Positions 45,636 to 53,335 are shown, counted from the stretch's first letter. The stretch is DNA of 64,000 nt from Paraburkholderia saeva (GCF_907164555.1 NZ_CAJQZC010000005.1:1-64000), one strand, 5' to 3'. The notes: a model not told the origin generated them from the sequence alone. Program-made: numbers and translations.

Positions 45636-46540
45636 TACGCTGTCACCGTTTCGAGCGCTTTCTTGCGTGCGTTCTTTGCCGTCACGAATACATCCTCAGA
45701 CAGCTTGTCGCGACGATTGCGAGCCAGTAGAACTGCGTTTCCGTAGATATTCTTCAGGTCTTCGAGCGTCGCAGAGGCTTCAATTGAAGCAGTCCAATCG
45801 GCCAACTCTGAAGCGGTGACGCCTGTCAGCACATCAGACTCATGCGCGGGCGGCGGCTCTACGCCTTTCTCCAGCCAGTCGCGCAGAAGTTCGCCATGCG
45901 ATCGGTCGATCTTGAATAGCTGGCCGTCAAACAGGCGCGTGCGGTCTTTGCTGGAACTGGCGACGTGGCTCATGTCGATATCGAGCATCACCGTGAATTC
46001 GTATTCCATGCCCTCGCGCTGCACCGGCGCCATACCGACCTTGCGTGGCGTCTGCTTGCCCTTATCGTTCGTTTCCAGCACGTATTCCTGCTTGGAACGC
46101 ATGGTCGCGATGATGTGGCAAGGGCTCGTCAGGATCGCTTCCACGAGGCCGTTATGCTCAGGCGTGATGGTTCTCCACGCCGCGTATCCGTTCGCGCCTG
46201 GGCGGTCTGCCAGCTTCCCTTGCTTGTCGAGCAATCCGCCATCACCGGCCCATGCATGCGACAGGCTGTCCATAATGATCACGCTGTAACCGGCGTTCTC
46301 GAAAGCGTTGAGAGCGGCACGATATTTCTGGACCGTGTAGGGCGCTTCGATGTTGACGATGTCGTAGTCGCCGAGGTCTTCATACAGGTCTGCAGAGCCA
46401 TGCTCGGTGTCGATCACGCCGACCTTACCGCCGATCCCGAAGGCCAAGAGCAGCGCGGAATAAGTCTTTCCCGCTCCGCTGGGCGCTGCTATCCCCAACC
46501 TCAGTTTTGCTTTCTTCCGTTGCGCTTTGCGAATTTCCAT
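45635..46540 (-). CDS. Sak4-like RecA-fold ATPase (phage recombinase)
   Basis: This 301-residue ATPase has Walker A APSGAGKTYS near residue 19, the short Walker B IIMDSLSHAW near residue 87, and the MRSKQEYVLE sensor region. The order and size match phage single-strand annealing/recombination ATPases of the Sak4 group. GGAG precedes ATG 46540 by 9 bases. It clusters with ninB and a RuvC-like resolvase elsewhere in the phage. Confidence 0.82.
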   Translation of the reverse strand: MEIRKAQRKKAKLRLGIAAPSGAGKTYSALLLAFGIGGKVGVIDTEHGSADLYEDLGDYDIVNIEAPYTVQKYRAALNAFENAGYSVIIMDSLSHAWAGDGGLLDKQGKLADRPGANGYAAWRTITPEHNGLVEAILTSPCHIIATMRSKQEYVLETNDKGKQTPRKVGMAPVQREGMEYEFTVMLDIDMSHVASSSKDRTRLFDGQLFKIDRSHGELLRDWLEKGVEPPPAHESDVLTGVTASELADWTASIEASATLEDLKNIYGNAVLLARNRRDKLSEDVFVTAKNARKKALETVTA

Positions 46541-46619
46541 GATCTTTTTCTCCGTATGTTTCCATCCACTCCAGGTATTCTTGAAGCTCTTGCTGCTGTC
46601 GCCAGTCGTCGTCTTCCAT
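46425..46619 (-). CDS. Small acidic phage protein overlapping the ATPase start
   Basis: This 64-residue protein begins MEDDDWRQQQELQEYLEWMETYG and ends in a different frame inside the ATPase gene, an overlap of 116 bases. Its start touches the stop of the upstream small membrane gene as TGATG, which supports translation. The function is unknown. Confidence 0.5.
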   Translation of the reverse strand: MEDDDWRQQQELQEYLEWMETYGEKDHGNSQSATEESKTEVGDSSAQRSGKDLFRAALGLRDRR

Positions 46620-46762
46620 CACGTCACCCTGTGCATTGCGGCATCTACGCTCGGCGGATCTGCCGGCACGACGACCAGGATGATTACGACCACCGCGGCG
46701 AACCCGATCAGGATCGAGAGCAGCGGATGGCGGTTGGAAAGGACGTTGAGGCGGCGGATCAC
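46619..46762 (-). CDS. Small membrane protein of the phage early operon
   Basis: This 47-residue protein has one hydrophobic helix (PLLSILIGFAAVVVIILVVV). GTG 46762 is chosen because it overlaps the upstream stop as GTGA. The function is unknown. Confidence 0.6.
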   Translation of the reverse strand: MIRRLNVLSNRHPLLSILIGFAAVVVIILVVVPADPPSVDAAMHRVT

Positions 46763-46950
46763 AGCGCACCCGCCTTGATCGCAGTGATCACGTACCAGAT
46801 CGCGCCGATGCCGACTCCCCAGACGACCATCCACACGTACGCGCGCAGCGGTGTCTTTTCGGGCTCAACGTGGAGCTTCGCGTACGGCCCGAACGCATCC
46901 GAGAGAGTCCGCGGAGAACGGAGGCGTTCGTATTTCAGGTCGCGATTCAT
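46759..46950 (-). CDS. Small phage membrane protein
   Basis: This 63-residue protein has a polar N-terminus and one C-terminal hydrophobic helix (AYVWMVVWGVGIGAIWYVIT). It is linked to the next gene by a 4-base overlap. Unknown function. Confidence 0.65.
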   Translation of the reverse strand: MNRDLKYERLRSPRTLSDAFGPYAKLHVEPEKTPLRAYVWMVVWGVGIGAIWYVITAIKAGAL

Positions 46951-46953
46951 GAC

Positions 46954-47697
46954 TCACTCCGCGTCGATCATCGCGCTGTACAACTCATGCGCGCTGGCCT
47001 GAAGGGCGAGAACCGTAGGTTCGAGCTTCGCCCCTGCGGCGTCCCGTGCGGCGGTCCCTGCGGCGTCCCATGCGGCGGCCCATGCGGCGTCCCCTGCGGC
47101 GGCCCATGCGGCGTCCCATGCGGCGGCCCATGCGGCGTCCCCTGCGGCGTCCCATGCGGCGGCCCATGCGGCGTCCCCTGCGGCGGCCCATGCGGCGGCC
47201 CATGCGGCGGCCCATGCGGCGTCCCCTGCGGCGTCCCCTGCGGCGGCCCATGCGGCGCGCGCATCCTGTCGGGCTGCATCGATCTTTGGCTGCGCTGCGA
47301 CAAGCTCAGCGGTGCATGTGATCGGCGGCAATGCCTTGAGCGTTTCAGCGTGATGCGCGAGGCCGGGCGAGAGCGCAAGCCATGCAGCCGTATGCACGCG
47401 GATCAGCCAGTCCATCGCCATCCAGCCGCGTTTCTGCGAGAGCGCTGGGCCCTTGTTCGTGCCAGGCAGACGCGTGATGTACTGTTTGAGCTGCGCGCGC
47501 TCTGCGTCTGAGCGCATACCGTCGTTCCAGCTACGACCGAACGAGGCGAGCACGAAGTCGACACACTCCGGCTTGTCGCCGAATTTCTCGCCGGCGAACA
47601 GTGCGACCACTTCGAGGAGGCAATGACCTTGTTCCGGCGAATTGTGTGAACCGTAGTTCAGCGTGATCGTGTCGAGGTCTTCGAGCGTCAAAAGCAT
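46954..47697 (-). CDS. Phage protein with Ala/Trp tetrapeptide repeat
   Basis: This is a 247-residue protein. The N-terminal 145 residues look globular (LDTITLNYGSHNSPEQGHCLLEV). Residues 148-221 are a run of about 18 tetrapeptides of the kind AAWA, AAGD and AAWD. The rest (LEPTVLALQASAHELYSAMIDAE) is helical. Its role is unknown; proteins with this repeat are common in Burkholderia phages. The repeat could form a right-handed coil of stacked helices. Confidence 0.75.
   Translation of the reverse strand: MLLTLEDLDTITLNYGSHNSPEQGHCLLEVVALFAGEKFGDKPECVDFVLASFGRSWNDGMRSDAERAQLKQYITRLPGTNKGPALSQKRGWMAMDWLIRVHTAAWLALSPGLAHHAETLKALPPITCTAELVAAQPKIDAARQDARAAWAAAGDAAGDAAWAAAWAAAWAAAGDAAWAAAWDAAGDAAWAAAWDAAWAAAGDAAWAAAWDAAGTAARDAAGAKLEPTVLALQASAHELYSAMIDAE
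47035..47256 (-). repeat. 12-bp coding tandem repeat
   Basis: About 18 copies of a 12-base unit occur (plus strand GCGGCCCATGCG or GCGTCCCCTGCG variants), encoding AAWA/AAGD/AAWD on the minus strand. All six frames stay open through it, giving spurious Cys-Gly-Pro and Arg-Pro ORFs on the other frames. Confidence 0.85.
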
Positions 47698-47885
47698 GTG
47701 GGTCTCCAGAAATAGGTAATGAAGAACATGATCGCGACGCCCATCGAACAGACGTCTGCGGTGAAAGAGAGAAACAGGTCGGCCAAGGCCAGATCGCGCT
47801 CTGTGTGTGCAACTGGCTCGCGCTCGACGCCAACCACCTGACGCGCGACGCGGCCGCTCAGGCGCTGGAGGAAGAGAGGGCGCAT
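47688..47885 (-). CDS. Small phage membrane protein (65 aa)
   Basis: MRPLFLQRLSGRVARQVVG... has a hydrophobic C-terminal stretch (SMGVAIMFFITYFW). It overlaps the next gene by 10 bases. Unknown function. Confidence 0.55.
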   Translation of the reverse strand: MRPLFLQRLSGRVARQVVGVEREPVAHTERDLALADLFLSFTADVCSMGVAIMFFITYFWRPTCF

Positions 47886-47887
47886 GC

Positions 47888-48034
47888 TCAGCACCAGCAA
47901 ACGTGTTTGAGGTCGACCGTGCGACGGATCACCCAGTGACGCTTCAGCTCGGGCTGCTCCATGTCGTGGCACGCGATCTCTAGGTAGGCATTGCTGAGAA
48001 GCACAAGGACGGTATGGAGGCGATGGAAGGTCAT
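47888..48034 (-). CDS. Small phage protein (48 aa)
   Basis: MTFHRLHTVLVLLSN... ends in CWC. GGAG precedes the ATG by 6 bases, and its stop nearly touches the next start (TGAGCATG). No family is recognised. Confidence 0.5.
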   Translation of the reverse strand: MTFHRLHTVLVLLSNAYLEIACHDMEQPELKRHWVIRRTVDLKHVCWC

Positions 48035-48035
48035 G

Positions 48036-48428
48036 TCATGCTCCGTGCGAGTAGCAGTGGCTCACGCCGCTATTCCCCGGGCCCAGTGCCTTTCCGCATT
48101 GCGAGCAGTACGTCATCGAGAAGCGTGGCGCCGGCTCAGCCAGTCGGCGCTTCACGATCGCTTCCTTGAACTGGTCGATCAGGCAGTACAGCGTGTGCAC
48201 GTCCTTGTTGCCGCCGCGATTCAGCGCTTCCATGAACGCCTCTTCCTGCGCCACCGTCATCGACTCAGCCATCTCGTCGAGCACTTCGGCCGTGCGGATC
48301 GAACCGACGATGCGCTCGCGGCGGTCGTATTCAGCTTCGGACGCGTTATCTGCGGCTTCGAGCTCGCGGTCGAAAAGCCAGTCGACGCTCTTCGACGTGC
48401 GGCTGATTACGTTCGGGATGGTGTTCAT
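48036..48428 (-). CDS. First gene of leftward early operon, C-terminal zinc ribbon
   Basis: This is a 130-residue protein with a helical middle and CSQCGKALGPG...HCYSH at the C-terminus. It is the first gene read leftward from the operators at 48469-48516, a position like lambda N, but it has no arginine-rich anti-terminator motif. GAGG precedes ATG 48428 by 6 bases. Function unknown. Confidence 0.65.
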   Translation of the reverse strand: MNTIPNVISRTSKSVDWLFDRELEAADNASEAEYDRRERIVGSIRTAEVLDEMAESMTVAQEEAFMEALNRGGNKDVHTLYCLIDQFKEAIVKRRLAEPAPRFSMTYCSQCGKALGPGNSGVSHCYSHGA

Positions 48429-48468
48429 GGTTGCCTCGTTGCGTTGTTGGTGACGCGTTGAGGCAATG

Positions 48469-48482
48469 TTAGGCGGACCTAA
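48469..48482. promoter_or_regulatory. Left operator O1
   Basis: TTAGGCGGACCTAA fits the palindrome TTAGG-N4-CCTAA perfectly. It is in the leftward promoter region 41 bases upstream of the first leftward gene. Confidence 0.8.
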
Positions 48483-48501
48483 TATTCGAGTCAAGAAATA
48501 T

Positions 48502-48515
48502 TTAGGTCGGGCTAA
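48502..48515. promoter_or_regulatory. Left operator O2
   Basis: TTAGGTCGGGCTAA has one mismatch to TTAGG-N4-CCTAA. It is 33 bases from O1. Confidence 0.75.
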
Positions 48516-48528
48516 ATGCGGAGCCGAT

Positions 48529-48552
48529 AAAAAGCCCGCGCTCGGGCGGGCT
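48529..48552 (-). terminator. Terminator of the repressor gene
   Basis: On the minus strand AGCCCGCCCGAGCGCGGGCTTTTT forms a stem-loop with a T run just after the repressor gene, separating it from the left operator and promoter. Confidence 0.85.
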
Positions 48553-48630
48553 CTCGTTCTCGTCAGGTCTCAGGTTCGCGCGTTCCCGCCGGTCGGCGGA
48601 ACGGAATTACTGCCGCGGAAGGCGGGCCTC

Positions 48631-49008
48631 TTATCCGGCCCGGCGAACTTCGGATGTCTGCGTTTCGGTCCACGCGTCGACGGTATCACGCATAAAGCGG
48701 GTGATCCTTGCGCGCTCTCGTTCCGGCAAAGATTCGAATTCTTCCCGCGCAACCCCTTCGAACGGCCAGATCGCAGCATTGCGCGCCATCGGAAGTTTGC
48801 CAAAAAGCACCCATTCCGGTCTCACATTGAGCAACTCACAGACGCGCAGCAAGTTATCTGCCTTGATATCACGCGCCGGTGTGATTGATCCTGCCCCGAT
48901 CCATGCGGAAATACTCGGCGCTTTGAGCCCGAGCGCAGCCGCAAGGCCATTCGCTGTGTATTCGCTCTGCGCCAAGGCATAGGCGAGTCTTTGATTCCAC
49001 GTATCCAT
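48631..49008 (-). CDS. CI-type phage repressor (short form)
   Basis: This 125-residue XRE-family repressor has an N-terminal helix-turn-helix (YTANGLAAALGLKAPSISAWI) and no LexA-like peptidase domain, unlike classical CI. Operators sharing TTAGG-N4-CCTAA lie on both sides (48469-48516 and 49008-49069), one of them covering its own start codon, so self-control is likely. Lack of a cleavable domain means induction must work by another route. Confidence 0.85.
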   Translation of the reverse strand: MDTWNQRLAYALAQSEYTANGLAAALGLKAPSISAWIGAGSITPARDIKADNLLRVCELLNVRPEWVLFGKLPMARNAAIWPFEGVAREEFESLPERERARITRFMRDTVDAWTETQTSEVRRAG

Positions 49009-49021
49009 TAGCCAAGCCTAA
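49008..49021. promoter_or_regulatory. Right operator O3, overlapping the repressor start codon
   Basis: TTAGCCAAGCCTAA has one mismatch to the shared palindrome. It begins at the repressor's initiator codon. Confidence 0.75.
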
Positions 49022-49032
49022 CTCTTGTTGTT

Positions 49033-49046
49033 TTAGGTGTAACTTG
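49033..49046. promoter_or_regulatory. Right operator O4 (half site)
   Basis: TTAGG followed by a degenerate right half. It is 25 bases from O3 and 23 from O5, so it fits the spacing of an operator array. Confidence 0.45.
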
Positions 49047-49055
49047 CGTTTCGCT

Positions 49056-49069
49056 TTAGGTCGGCCTAA
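49056..49069. promoter_or_regulatory. Right operator O5
   Basis: TTAGGTCGGCCTAA is a perfect TTAGG-N4-CCTAA palindrome, 29 bases before the cro-like start. Confidence 0.85.
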
Positions 49070-49098
49070 AATGATTCGGAAATCATTGCGAGGCCCTT

Positions 49099-49305
49099 AT
49101 GGACCAGTTTGCGAACACCGTTATCGACCGCCTCGGCGGCACTTCCGCTGTTGCGAGGATCTGCGAGTGCAAACCGCCGTCCGTCCATCAGTGGCGCACG
49201 GATGGCATCCCGAAGCCCCGTCTTCAGTTTCTGCGTATCGCTTATCCGCAGGCGTTTGAGGATCTTGAAGAGCCAACGAAAGCAGAGCAGCCGGCGGCCG
49301 CATGA
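49099..49305 (+). CDS. Cro-like regulator
   Basis: This is a 68-residue DNA-binding protein; a helix-turn-helix is in FANTVIDRLGGTSAVARICE followed by PPSVHQWRTDG, of the YdaS/Cro type. It is the first gene rightward from the operators and divergent from the repressor, as in lambda. Its start follows O5 closely. Confidence 0.8.
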   Translation: MDQFANTVIDRLGGTSAVARICECKPPSVHQWRTDGIPKPRLQFLRIAYPQAFEDLEEPTKAEQPAAA

Positions 49306-49311
49306 ACGCGA

Positions 49312-49575
49312 TCAAACCGGAGTGGCTGGATTTTCTGATTGCGCTGGGCCGTCGCCAGTACGAGCCACATGCAAAAGAGCCTGCGCGATCACGACGTTTG
49401 CGTTGTGCGAGACGTTTGTTGAGCCGGTCTGGATTGCTATCAGCGACATTGCCGCAGCAATCGGTTGCCAGGCGCGGTAGAGAGCTTCCCGATCTGGGTG
49501 TGTTTGAAACAAAACACCGAGGGCGGCAGCGATAACGGGCGTCGGATCCGCGCCGTCTATTTGTGGCAAGTCCAT
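49312..49575 (-). CDS. Small phage protein on minus strand
   Basis: This 87-residue protein, MDLPQIDGADPTPVIAAALGVLFQ..., has normal composition and a GGAAG-like site before the ATG. The plus-strand frame at 49302-49535 overlaps it, starting with a cro-linked ATGA but turning Arg-rich; I favour the minus strand. Unknown function. Confidence 0.5.
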   Translation of the reverse strand: MDLPQIDGADPTPVIAAALGVLFQTHPDREALYRAWQPIAAAMSLIAIQTGSTNVSHNANVVIAQALLHVARTGDGPAQSENPATPV

Positions 49576-49712
49576 AGGAGCTTCCTTTCGTGTCTGGATT
49601 GACGTGTGAGAGCAGAGATTCTGGCACGGCTGGAAGCTCCTTCATTTTTCGTGGCGCTCGACGCCATTTTTATTCACCGGGATTGATAACTGGTGCGCCG
49701 CAGCGATACGAC

Positions 49713-50090
49713 ATGAGATCAACAAATATCAATCAGCAGCAAAACCAGCTCGTGCTGGATTTCGAGCCGGGGCTCACAGAACGCTTTACCAGCGCGCGCG
49801 AGTGTGTGGCGCAGGGCGTCTATCAGCGCGGCCTGAAACGCGTGGCGGGCGATCTGGATGAAGCGCCAGGCAACTTGAGCGTGAAGCTCTCGGATGATCC
49901 CGTGCGGCATTTTTCGCTCGATATGTTCGAGCGGTACGTCGAGAAAACCGGCGATCTGATGCCGATCTATTACCTCGTCGAGAAGTTTCTCGGCGACAAG
50001 CGCAACTCGAAGCAGGCGGCCGTCGAGCAGATTCAGGAGCTCGGACCGCAGCTGATAGAGCTGCTCAAGAAGGCAGGGCTTGCAGCATGA
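49713..50090 (+). CDS. CII-like phage regulator
   Basis: This 125-residue protein has a helix-turn-helix style pattern GVYQRGLKRVAGDLDEAPGN, LSVKLSDDPVRHFS and SLDMFERYVEKTGDLMPIYYLVEKF, as in phage CII regulators that govern lysogeny. It is the second rightward gene after cro. It starts at ATG 49713; the frame is open upstream without family support. Confidence 0.7.
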   Translation: MRSTNINQQQNQLVLDFEPGLTERFTSARECVAQGVYQRGLKRVAGDLDEAPGNLSVKLSDDPVRHFSLDMFERYVEKTGDLMPIYYLVEKFLGDKRNSKQAAVEQIQELGPQLIELLKKAGLAA

Positions 50091-50164
50091 ATCCGGCCGA
50101 TCTCCTGACGTTTGGAATGCTCGCGCTGTTCATCGGCGCGGCTGTTTGTTGCTGGCGGGGCTGA
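50087..50164 (+). CDS. 25-residue membrane peptide in the early operon
   Basis: MNPADLLTFGMLALFIGAAV... is one short hydrophobic helix. Its ATG overlaps the CII-like stop and its stop is 1 base before the replication gene start, so it is translationally linked. Function unknown. Confidence 0.5.
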   Translation: MNPADLLTFGMLALFIGAAVCCWRG

Positions 50165-50165
50165 A

Positions 50166-51032
50166 ATGCGCGAGTACGGAAAGATTCACTCATCGTTCTG
50201 GACAAGTCCGGACATTCGGGCATTGGGCGAAGATGGTCGCACCCTGGCCGCCTACCTTTTGACGAGCCCACACTCGAACATGCTGGGCTGTTTTCGCGTT
50301 CCCTTGGCCTACGTTTGCGACGATCTTAAATGGCCTTTGGAAAGGGTTCTCGAAGGGTTCGAAAAGCTTACTCAAAGGGTATGGGTAACGTTCGATAAGG
50401 GTTCCGAATGGGTAGTTATCCACAAGTTTTTGAAGTGGAACCAGCCTGAGAACCCCAATGTTGTGCGAGCAGCGGAGAAGCTGTTTGCTCAAATTCCGGG
50501 CAGCAGTGGCGTGAAGTCAATACTGGCTTGGGCTATAGCCGAATTCGAGCCTCGGTTTTCTGTGGATAAGTTGGCCGAATTTAAACCCTTCCCGAACCCT
50601 TTCGATACCAGTCCCAAAGCCTATCGAAAACCAGAGCCTGAACCAGAGCCTGAACCAGAGCCGCAACCGGAGCCGAAAAACACGCGCGAGGCGAATTCGA
50701 AAAACGGAATGCGCCTCGTCGTCGAGTTGCCCGATTGGATTCCTGAAGACGCGTGGACTGCATTCGTCGCCATGCGGAAAAAGATCAAGGCGCCGTTGAC
50801 CGATGAAGCCGTAAAGCTCGCGATCACGAAGCTCGAAAAGCTCATGCAAGCAGGCCACAGGCCACGCGCGGTACTGGAGCAATCGACGCTGAATTCGTGG
50901 CGTGGATTGTTCGAGGTGAGAGTCGCGCGGCTCGTTGCTGGAGATCCAGATTCGCGGCAGGCGTTCAACGACCGCGAGAACGCGAAGGCCAAGCAACTGC
51001 TTTTCGGACCGGAGGTCGACCATGCAGCCTGA
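50166..51032 (+). CDS. Phage replication initiator-like protein
   Basis: This 288-residue protein begins MREYGKIHSSFWTSPDIRALGEDGRTLAAYLLTSPH, the winged-helix start common in phage replisome organizers. It has a low-complexity Pro-Glu linker (PEPEPEPEPEPQPEP, near residue 159) and a helical C-terminus. It is likely to bind the phage origin, possibly within its own gene. The upstream frame from 50112 is an extension only. Confidence 0.75.
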   Translation: MREYGKIHSSFWTSPDIRALGEDGRTLAAYLLTSPHSNMLGCFRVPLAYVCDDLKWPLERVLEGFEKLTQRVWVTFDKGSEWVVIHKFLKWNQPENPNVVRAAEKLFAQIPGSSGVKSILAWAIAEFEPRFSVDKLAEFKPFPNPFDTSPKAYRKPEPEPEPEPEPQPEPKNTREANSKNGMRLVVELPDWIPEDAWTAFVAMRKKIKAPLTDEAVKLAITKLEKLMQAGHRPRAVLEQSTLNSWRGLFEVRVARLVAGDPDSRQAFNDRENAKAKQLLFGPEVDHAA

Positions 51033-51675
51033 GGATTTTGACAACTTCGCGCGTGTGCTCGACGCCGCGTATTCGCTCCACAGCAAGTCGCTGACGGCTG
51101 ATGCGCGCTCGCTGTTCTTCGCTGCGCTCGGCAAATATTCGTTGGCGGAAGTGCGAAAGGCGTTCTCTGCGCACATCAGCGATCCACAGCGCGGCCAGTA
51201 CCCGCCGAAACCAGCCGACCTGATCGCACATCTGCAAGGCGACGCGTCGAAAGACGGGCGCCCGGATGCGAGCGAAGCTTGGGCAATCGCGGTGCGCTCG
51301 CGTGATGAGGCCGAGACGGTCTGCTGGACGCAGGAGATGGCTGAAGCGTTCGCTGTCGCATCGAACATCGAGAATGACGAATTCGGGGCGCGCAACGCCT
51401 TCACGTCGAAGTACAACCGGCTTGTCGAAGCCGCACGCTCGGCGGGGCGCACGGCAGTCTGGTTCATGTCCTATGGCCATGACGCGTCACGTCGCGAATC
51501 TGTTGCGCTTGAGGCGGTGCGTGCCGGCCATCTGCAGATCGAGGCGGTGAGGGTGGCTGTGCCGGCTCTGTGCGCACCGGATAACGCTTACGACGCGGGC
51601 ATCGCTCAGGAAAATCTCGCTCGCCTGCGCCAGCTGACCGCATCGATCAACAATCGCGGTGAAGCCCATGACTGA
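51022..51675 (+). CDS. Phage helicase-loader-like replication protein
   Basis: This 217-residue protein starts at ATG 51022, overlapping the upstream gene by 11 bases. The N-terminal domain, LTADARSLFFAALGKYSLAEVRKAFSAHISD with the PPKPADLIAHLQG turn, resembles phage replication proteins that load DnaB. A typical initiator-loader pair is implied. Confidence 0.65.
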   Translation: MQPEDFDNFARVLDAAYSLHSKSLTADARSLFFAALGKYSLAEVRKAFSAHISDPQRGQYPPKPADLIAHLQGDASKDGRPDASEAWAIAVRSRDEAETVCWTQEMAEAFAVASNIENDEFGARNAFTSKYNRLVEAARSAGRTAVWFMSYGHDASRRESVALEAVRAGHLQIEAVRVAVPALCAPDNAYDAGIAQENLARLRQLTASINNRGEAHD

Positions 51676-51988
51676 GCCGACATCCGACTTCTGCGCCGCC
51701 TATGGCTGCCCAATGCTGGGCGTCTATGGCTTTTCCGGAAAGTGGTACTGCTGTTGCCATTTCAACGCCAATCCGGCATTGAACGACGCGATCACGGCCG
51801 AACTGCATCGGATGAAATCGGTCGTGGATCGAGTTGTACTCGCTCGACGTGAGCACCGCGCGGACGCCCAACTCGAAAACAGCCTTGTGCTGATCACCCG
51901 CGAGATCGGGCAGCAGCAAACCATCCCCACATCGAACGTCACGGGCCCGACACACGCGGCTCCGCACTTCTCGGAGACAGACGCATGA
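51668..51988 (+). CDS. Phage protein with zinc-finger-like N-terminus
   Basis: This 106-residue protein shows CAAYGCPMLGVYGFSGKWYCCCHF, a four-Cys/His cluster, and a long helix. The ATG at 51668 overlaps the previous gene. Unknown role; this motif is frequent in Burkholderia phages beside replication genes. Confidence 0.65.
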   Translation: MTEPTSDFCAAYGCPMLGVYGFSGKWYCCCHFNANPALNDAITAELHRMKSVVDRVVLARREHRADAQLENSLVLITREIGQQQTIPTSNVTGPTHAAPHFSETDA

Positions 51989-52164
51989 GAGCATTACTGG
52001 ACGCCCCAAACCGCCACTACGCGCGCGACGTCCGCTACGTGACGATCGAGCCGGGCCACATCTCGCTGCACGGCGTCGCGCTGACGGATGACGAGTACCG
52101 CACGCTGCGCGTGATCGCTGAGCGCATGAAGCAGCAGCAGGTTGCGGAGGTGGTGACGTGCTGA
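51985..52164 (+). CDS. Small phage protein (59 aa)
   Basis: MRALLDAPNRHYARDVRYVT... ends in VVTC. It overlaps the preceding stop (ATGA) and the resolvase start by 7 bases. Unknown role. Confidence 0.6.
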   Translation: MRALLDAPNRHYARDVRYVTIEPGHISLHGVALTDDEYRTLRVIAERMKQQQVAEVVTC

Positions 52165-52649
52165 CCATCGGAATCGACCCGGGCATTCGCGGCGCCATTG
52201 CATCCGTCTCACACAACCACGAAACACGCGTTCATGACATGCCGATCCGCTCTCGCAAGCAGACTGGCAAGGTCAAGAACGAGATCGACCCGCGCGCGCT
52301 TCAGGTCCTGCTGCGTGACCTCGTGCCGCCCGACGAGACTGGCCTCGTGATCATGGAGAACCTGAACACGTTCGCCGGTGGATCGGTGCAGACGATGGGC
52401 TCGCTCGAAGCGACGAAGGCCGTCATCACGACCGTATGCGAACTGTCCGGCTTCGATGTGGCATTCGTGTCGCCAAAGACTTGGCAGGGATTCTTCGGCA
52501 TCAAGAAGCGCGACAGCGAGGACACGAAGAAGCAGAGCCTGCGCATCGCGCGCGGCATGTTTGGCCAGCATCTTTGCCCGCTGGAGAAGCACGACGGCCG
52601 CGCCGATGCACTGCTGATCGCGCGCTATGGCCAGCAGAATCTCACATGA
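52158..52649 (+). CDS. RuvC-like Holliday junction resolvase
   Basis: This 163-residue RNase-H-fold nuclease has catalytic acids in TIGIDPGIRGAIA (Asp near residue 7), VIMENL (Glu near 66) and KHDGRADALLIARYG (Asp near 146 and 149), as in RuvC. It starts with GTG 52158. It probably resolves phage recombination or packaging junctions, replacing a RusA/Rap role. Confidence 0.82.
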   Translation: MLTIGIDPGIRGAIASVSHNHETRVHDMPIRSRKQTGKVKNEIDPRALQVLLRDLVPPDETGLVIMENLNTFAGGSVQTMGSLEATKAVITTVCELSGFDVAFVSPKTWQGFFGIKKRDSEDTKKQSLRIARGMFGQHLCPLEKHDGRADALLIARYGQQNLT

Positions 52650-52846
52650 AGACTGTCACCATCCCCGCCGGCTGGCCGTGCAAGTGCGGCGTCGAGCTGC
52701 TCGTGTCTCACGCGTGGCCGAACGTGCGATGCCCGTCCTGCGGCGTGGTGGTGGATGGCTTCGATCTGCTGAAGCTGGACCTGTCGCCGAAGCCTAAGAC
52801 GTTTGATGCCGAGGCGCATCGCCGATTCATGAAATCGCTGCACTGA
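52646..52846 (+). CDS. Small zinc-ribbon phage protein
   Basis: This 66-residue protein has Cys pairs WPCKCG and VRCPSCGVVVDG, a zinc ribbon. The start overlaps the resolvase stop (ATGA). The function may be regulatory; unknown. Confidence 0.65.
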   Translation: MKTVTIPAGWPCKCGVELLVSHAWPNVRCPSCGVVVDGFDLLKLDLSPKPKTFDAEAHRRFMKSLH

Positions 52847-52867
52847 GCAGCACAACCGGAGCACGTC

Positions 52868-53335
52868 ATGACTGACCCCGTAGCAGAAGCAGCAGCACAA
52901 CTCGCAGCAACGCCGAGCAGCACCGAGCCGAGCCTGATCGACGAGATCAAGGCCGGGATTCACACCCTCGAAGAGAAGGCCGAGCACCTGATCCATCCGC
53001 AGAGCGCTGAGGTGGCGCAGGTGGGGGAGTCTGCTCAGTCTGCGGAGGAGAACGTCCTTATTGAAAAATCAACCACCGCTACCCAATCCACTGGGAATCT
53101 CTCTTCGGAAGACGCGGCTGAACAGGGAAACGTCGCGGCGTCCTCGTTGACTTCCGGCATTGCAACGACTGTGGACGCTTCCTCGTCGGAAACTGGCTCT
53201 GTTTCTGCACTCTTGCCGGCTGAGCATCCCCACACCACCATCCTGCGCCGCCTCACCACCACGCTACGCCGTAAGTGGAACATGTTCGACGGCGAGCTTG
53301 AGGCGATCATCAAGGACGCGGAAAGCCATCTCTGA
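52868..53335 (+). CDS. Phage protein of unknown function, Ser/Ala/Glu-rich
   Basis: The 155-residue protein begins MTDPVAEAAAQLAATPSSTEPSLIDEIKAGIHTLEEKAEH. A low-complexity middle and a basic helical C-terminus (LRRLTTTLRRKWNMFDGELEAI) are visible. No family is recognised. Confidence 0.6.
   Translation: MTDPVAEAAAQLAATPSSTEPSLIDEIKAGIHTLEEKAEHLIHPQSAEVAQVGESAQSAEENVLIEKSTTATQSTGNLSSEDAAEQGNVAASSLTSGIATTVDASSSETGSVSALLPAEHPHTTILRRLTTTLRRKWNMFDGELEAIIKDAESHL

Noticed and set aside
47035..47256. Repeat array considered as CRISPR
   Set aside because: Units are 12 bases with no unique spacers and lie inside a coding frame; not CRISPR.
46870..47511. Plus-strand frame with Cys-Gly-Pro repeats
   Set aside because: It is produced by the 12-base repeat, which is open in all frames; the minus-strand gene has a globular N-terminal part and fits the operon.
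49302..49535. Plus-strand frame linked to cro by ATGA
   Set aside because: The first 30 residues look plausible, but the rest is Arg-rich and unlike a protein; the minus-strand frame on the same stretch has better composition. Not fully excluded.
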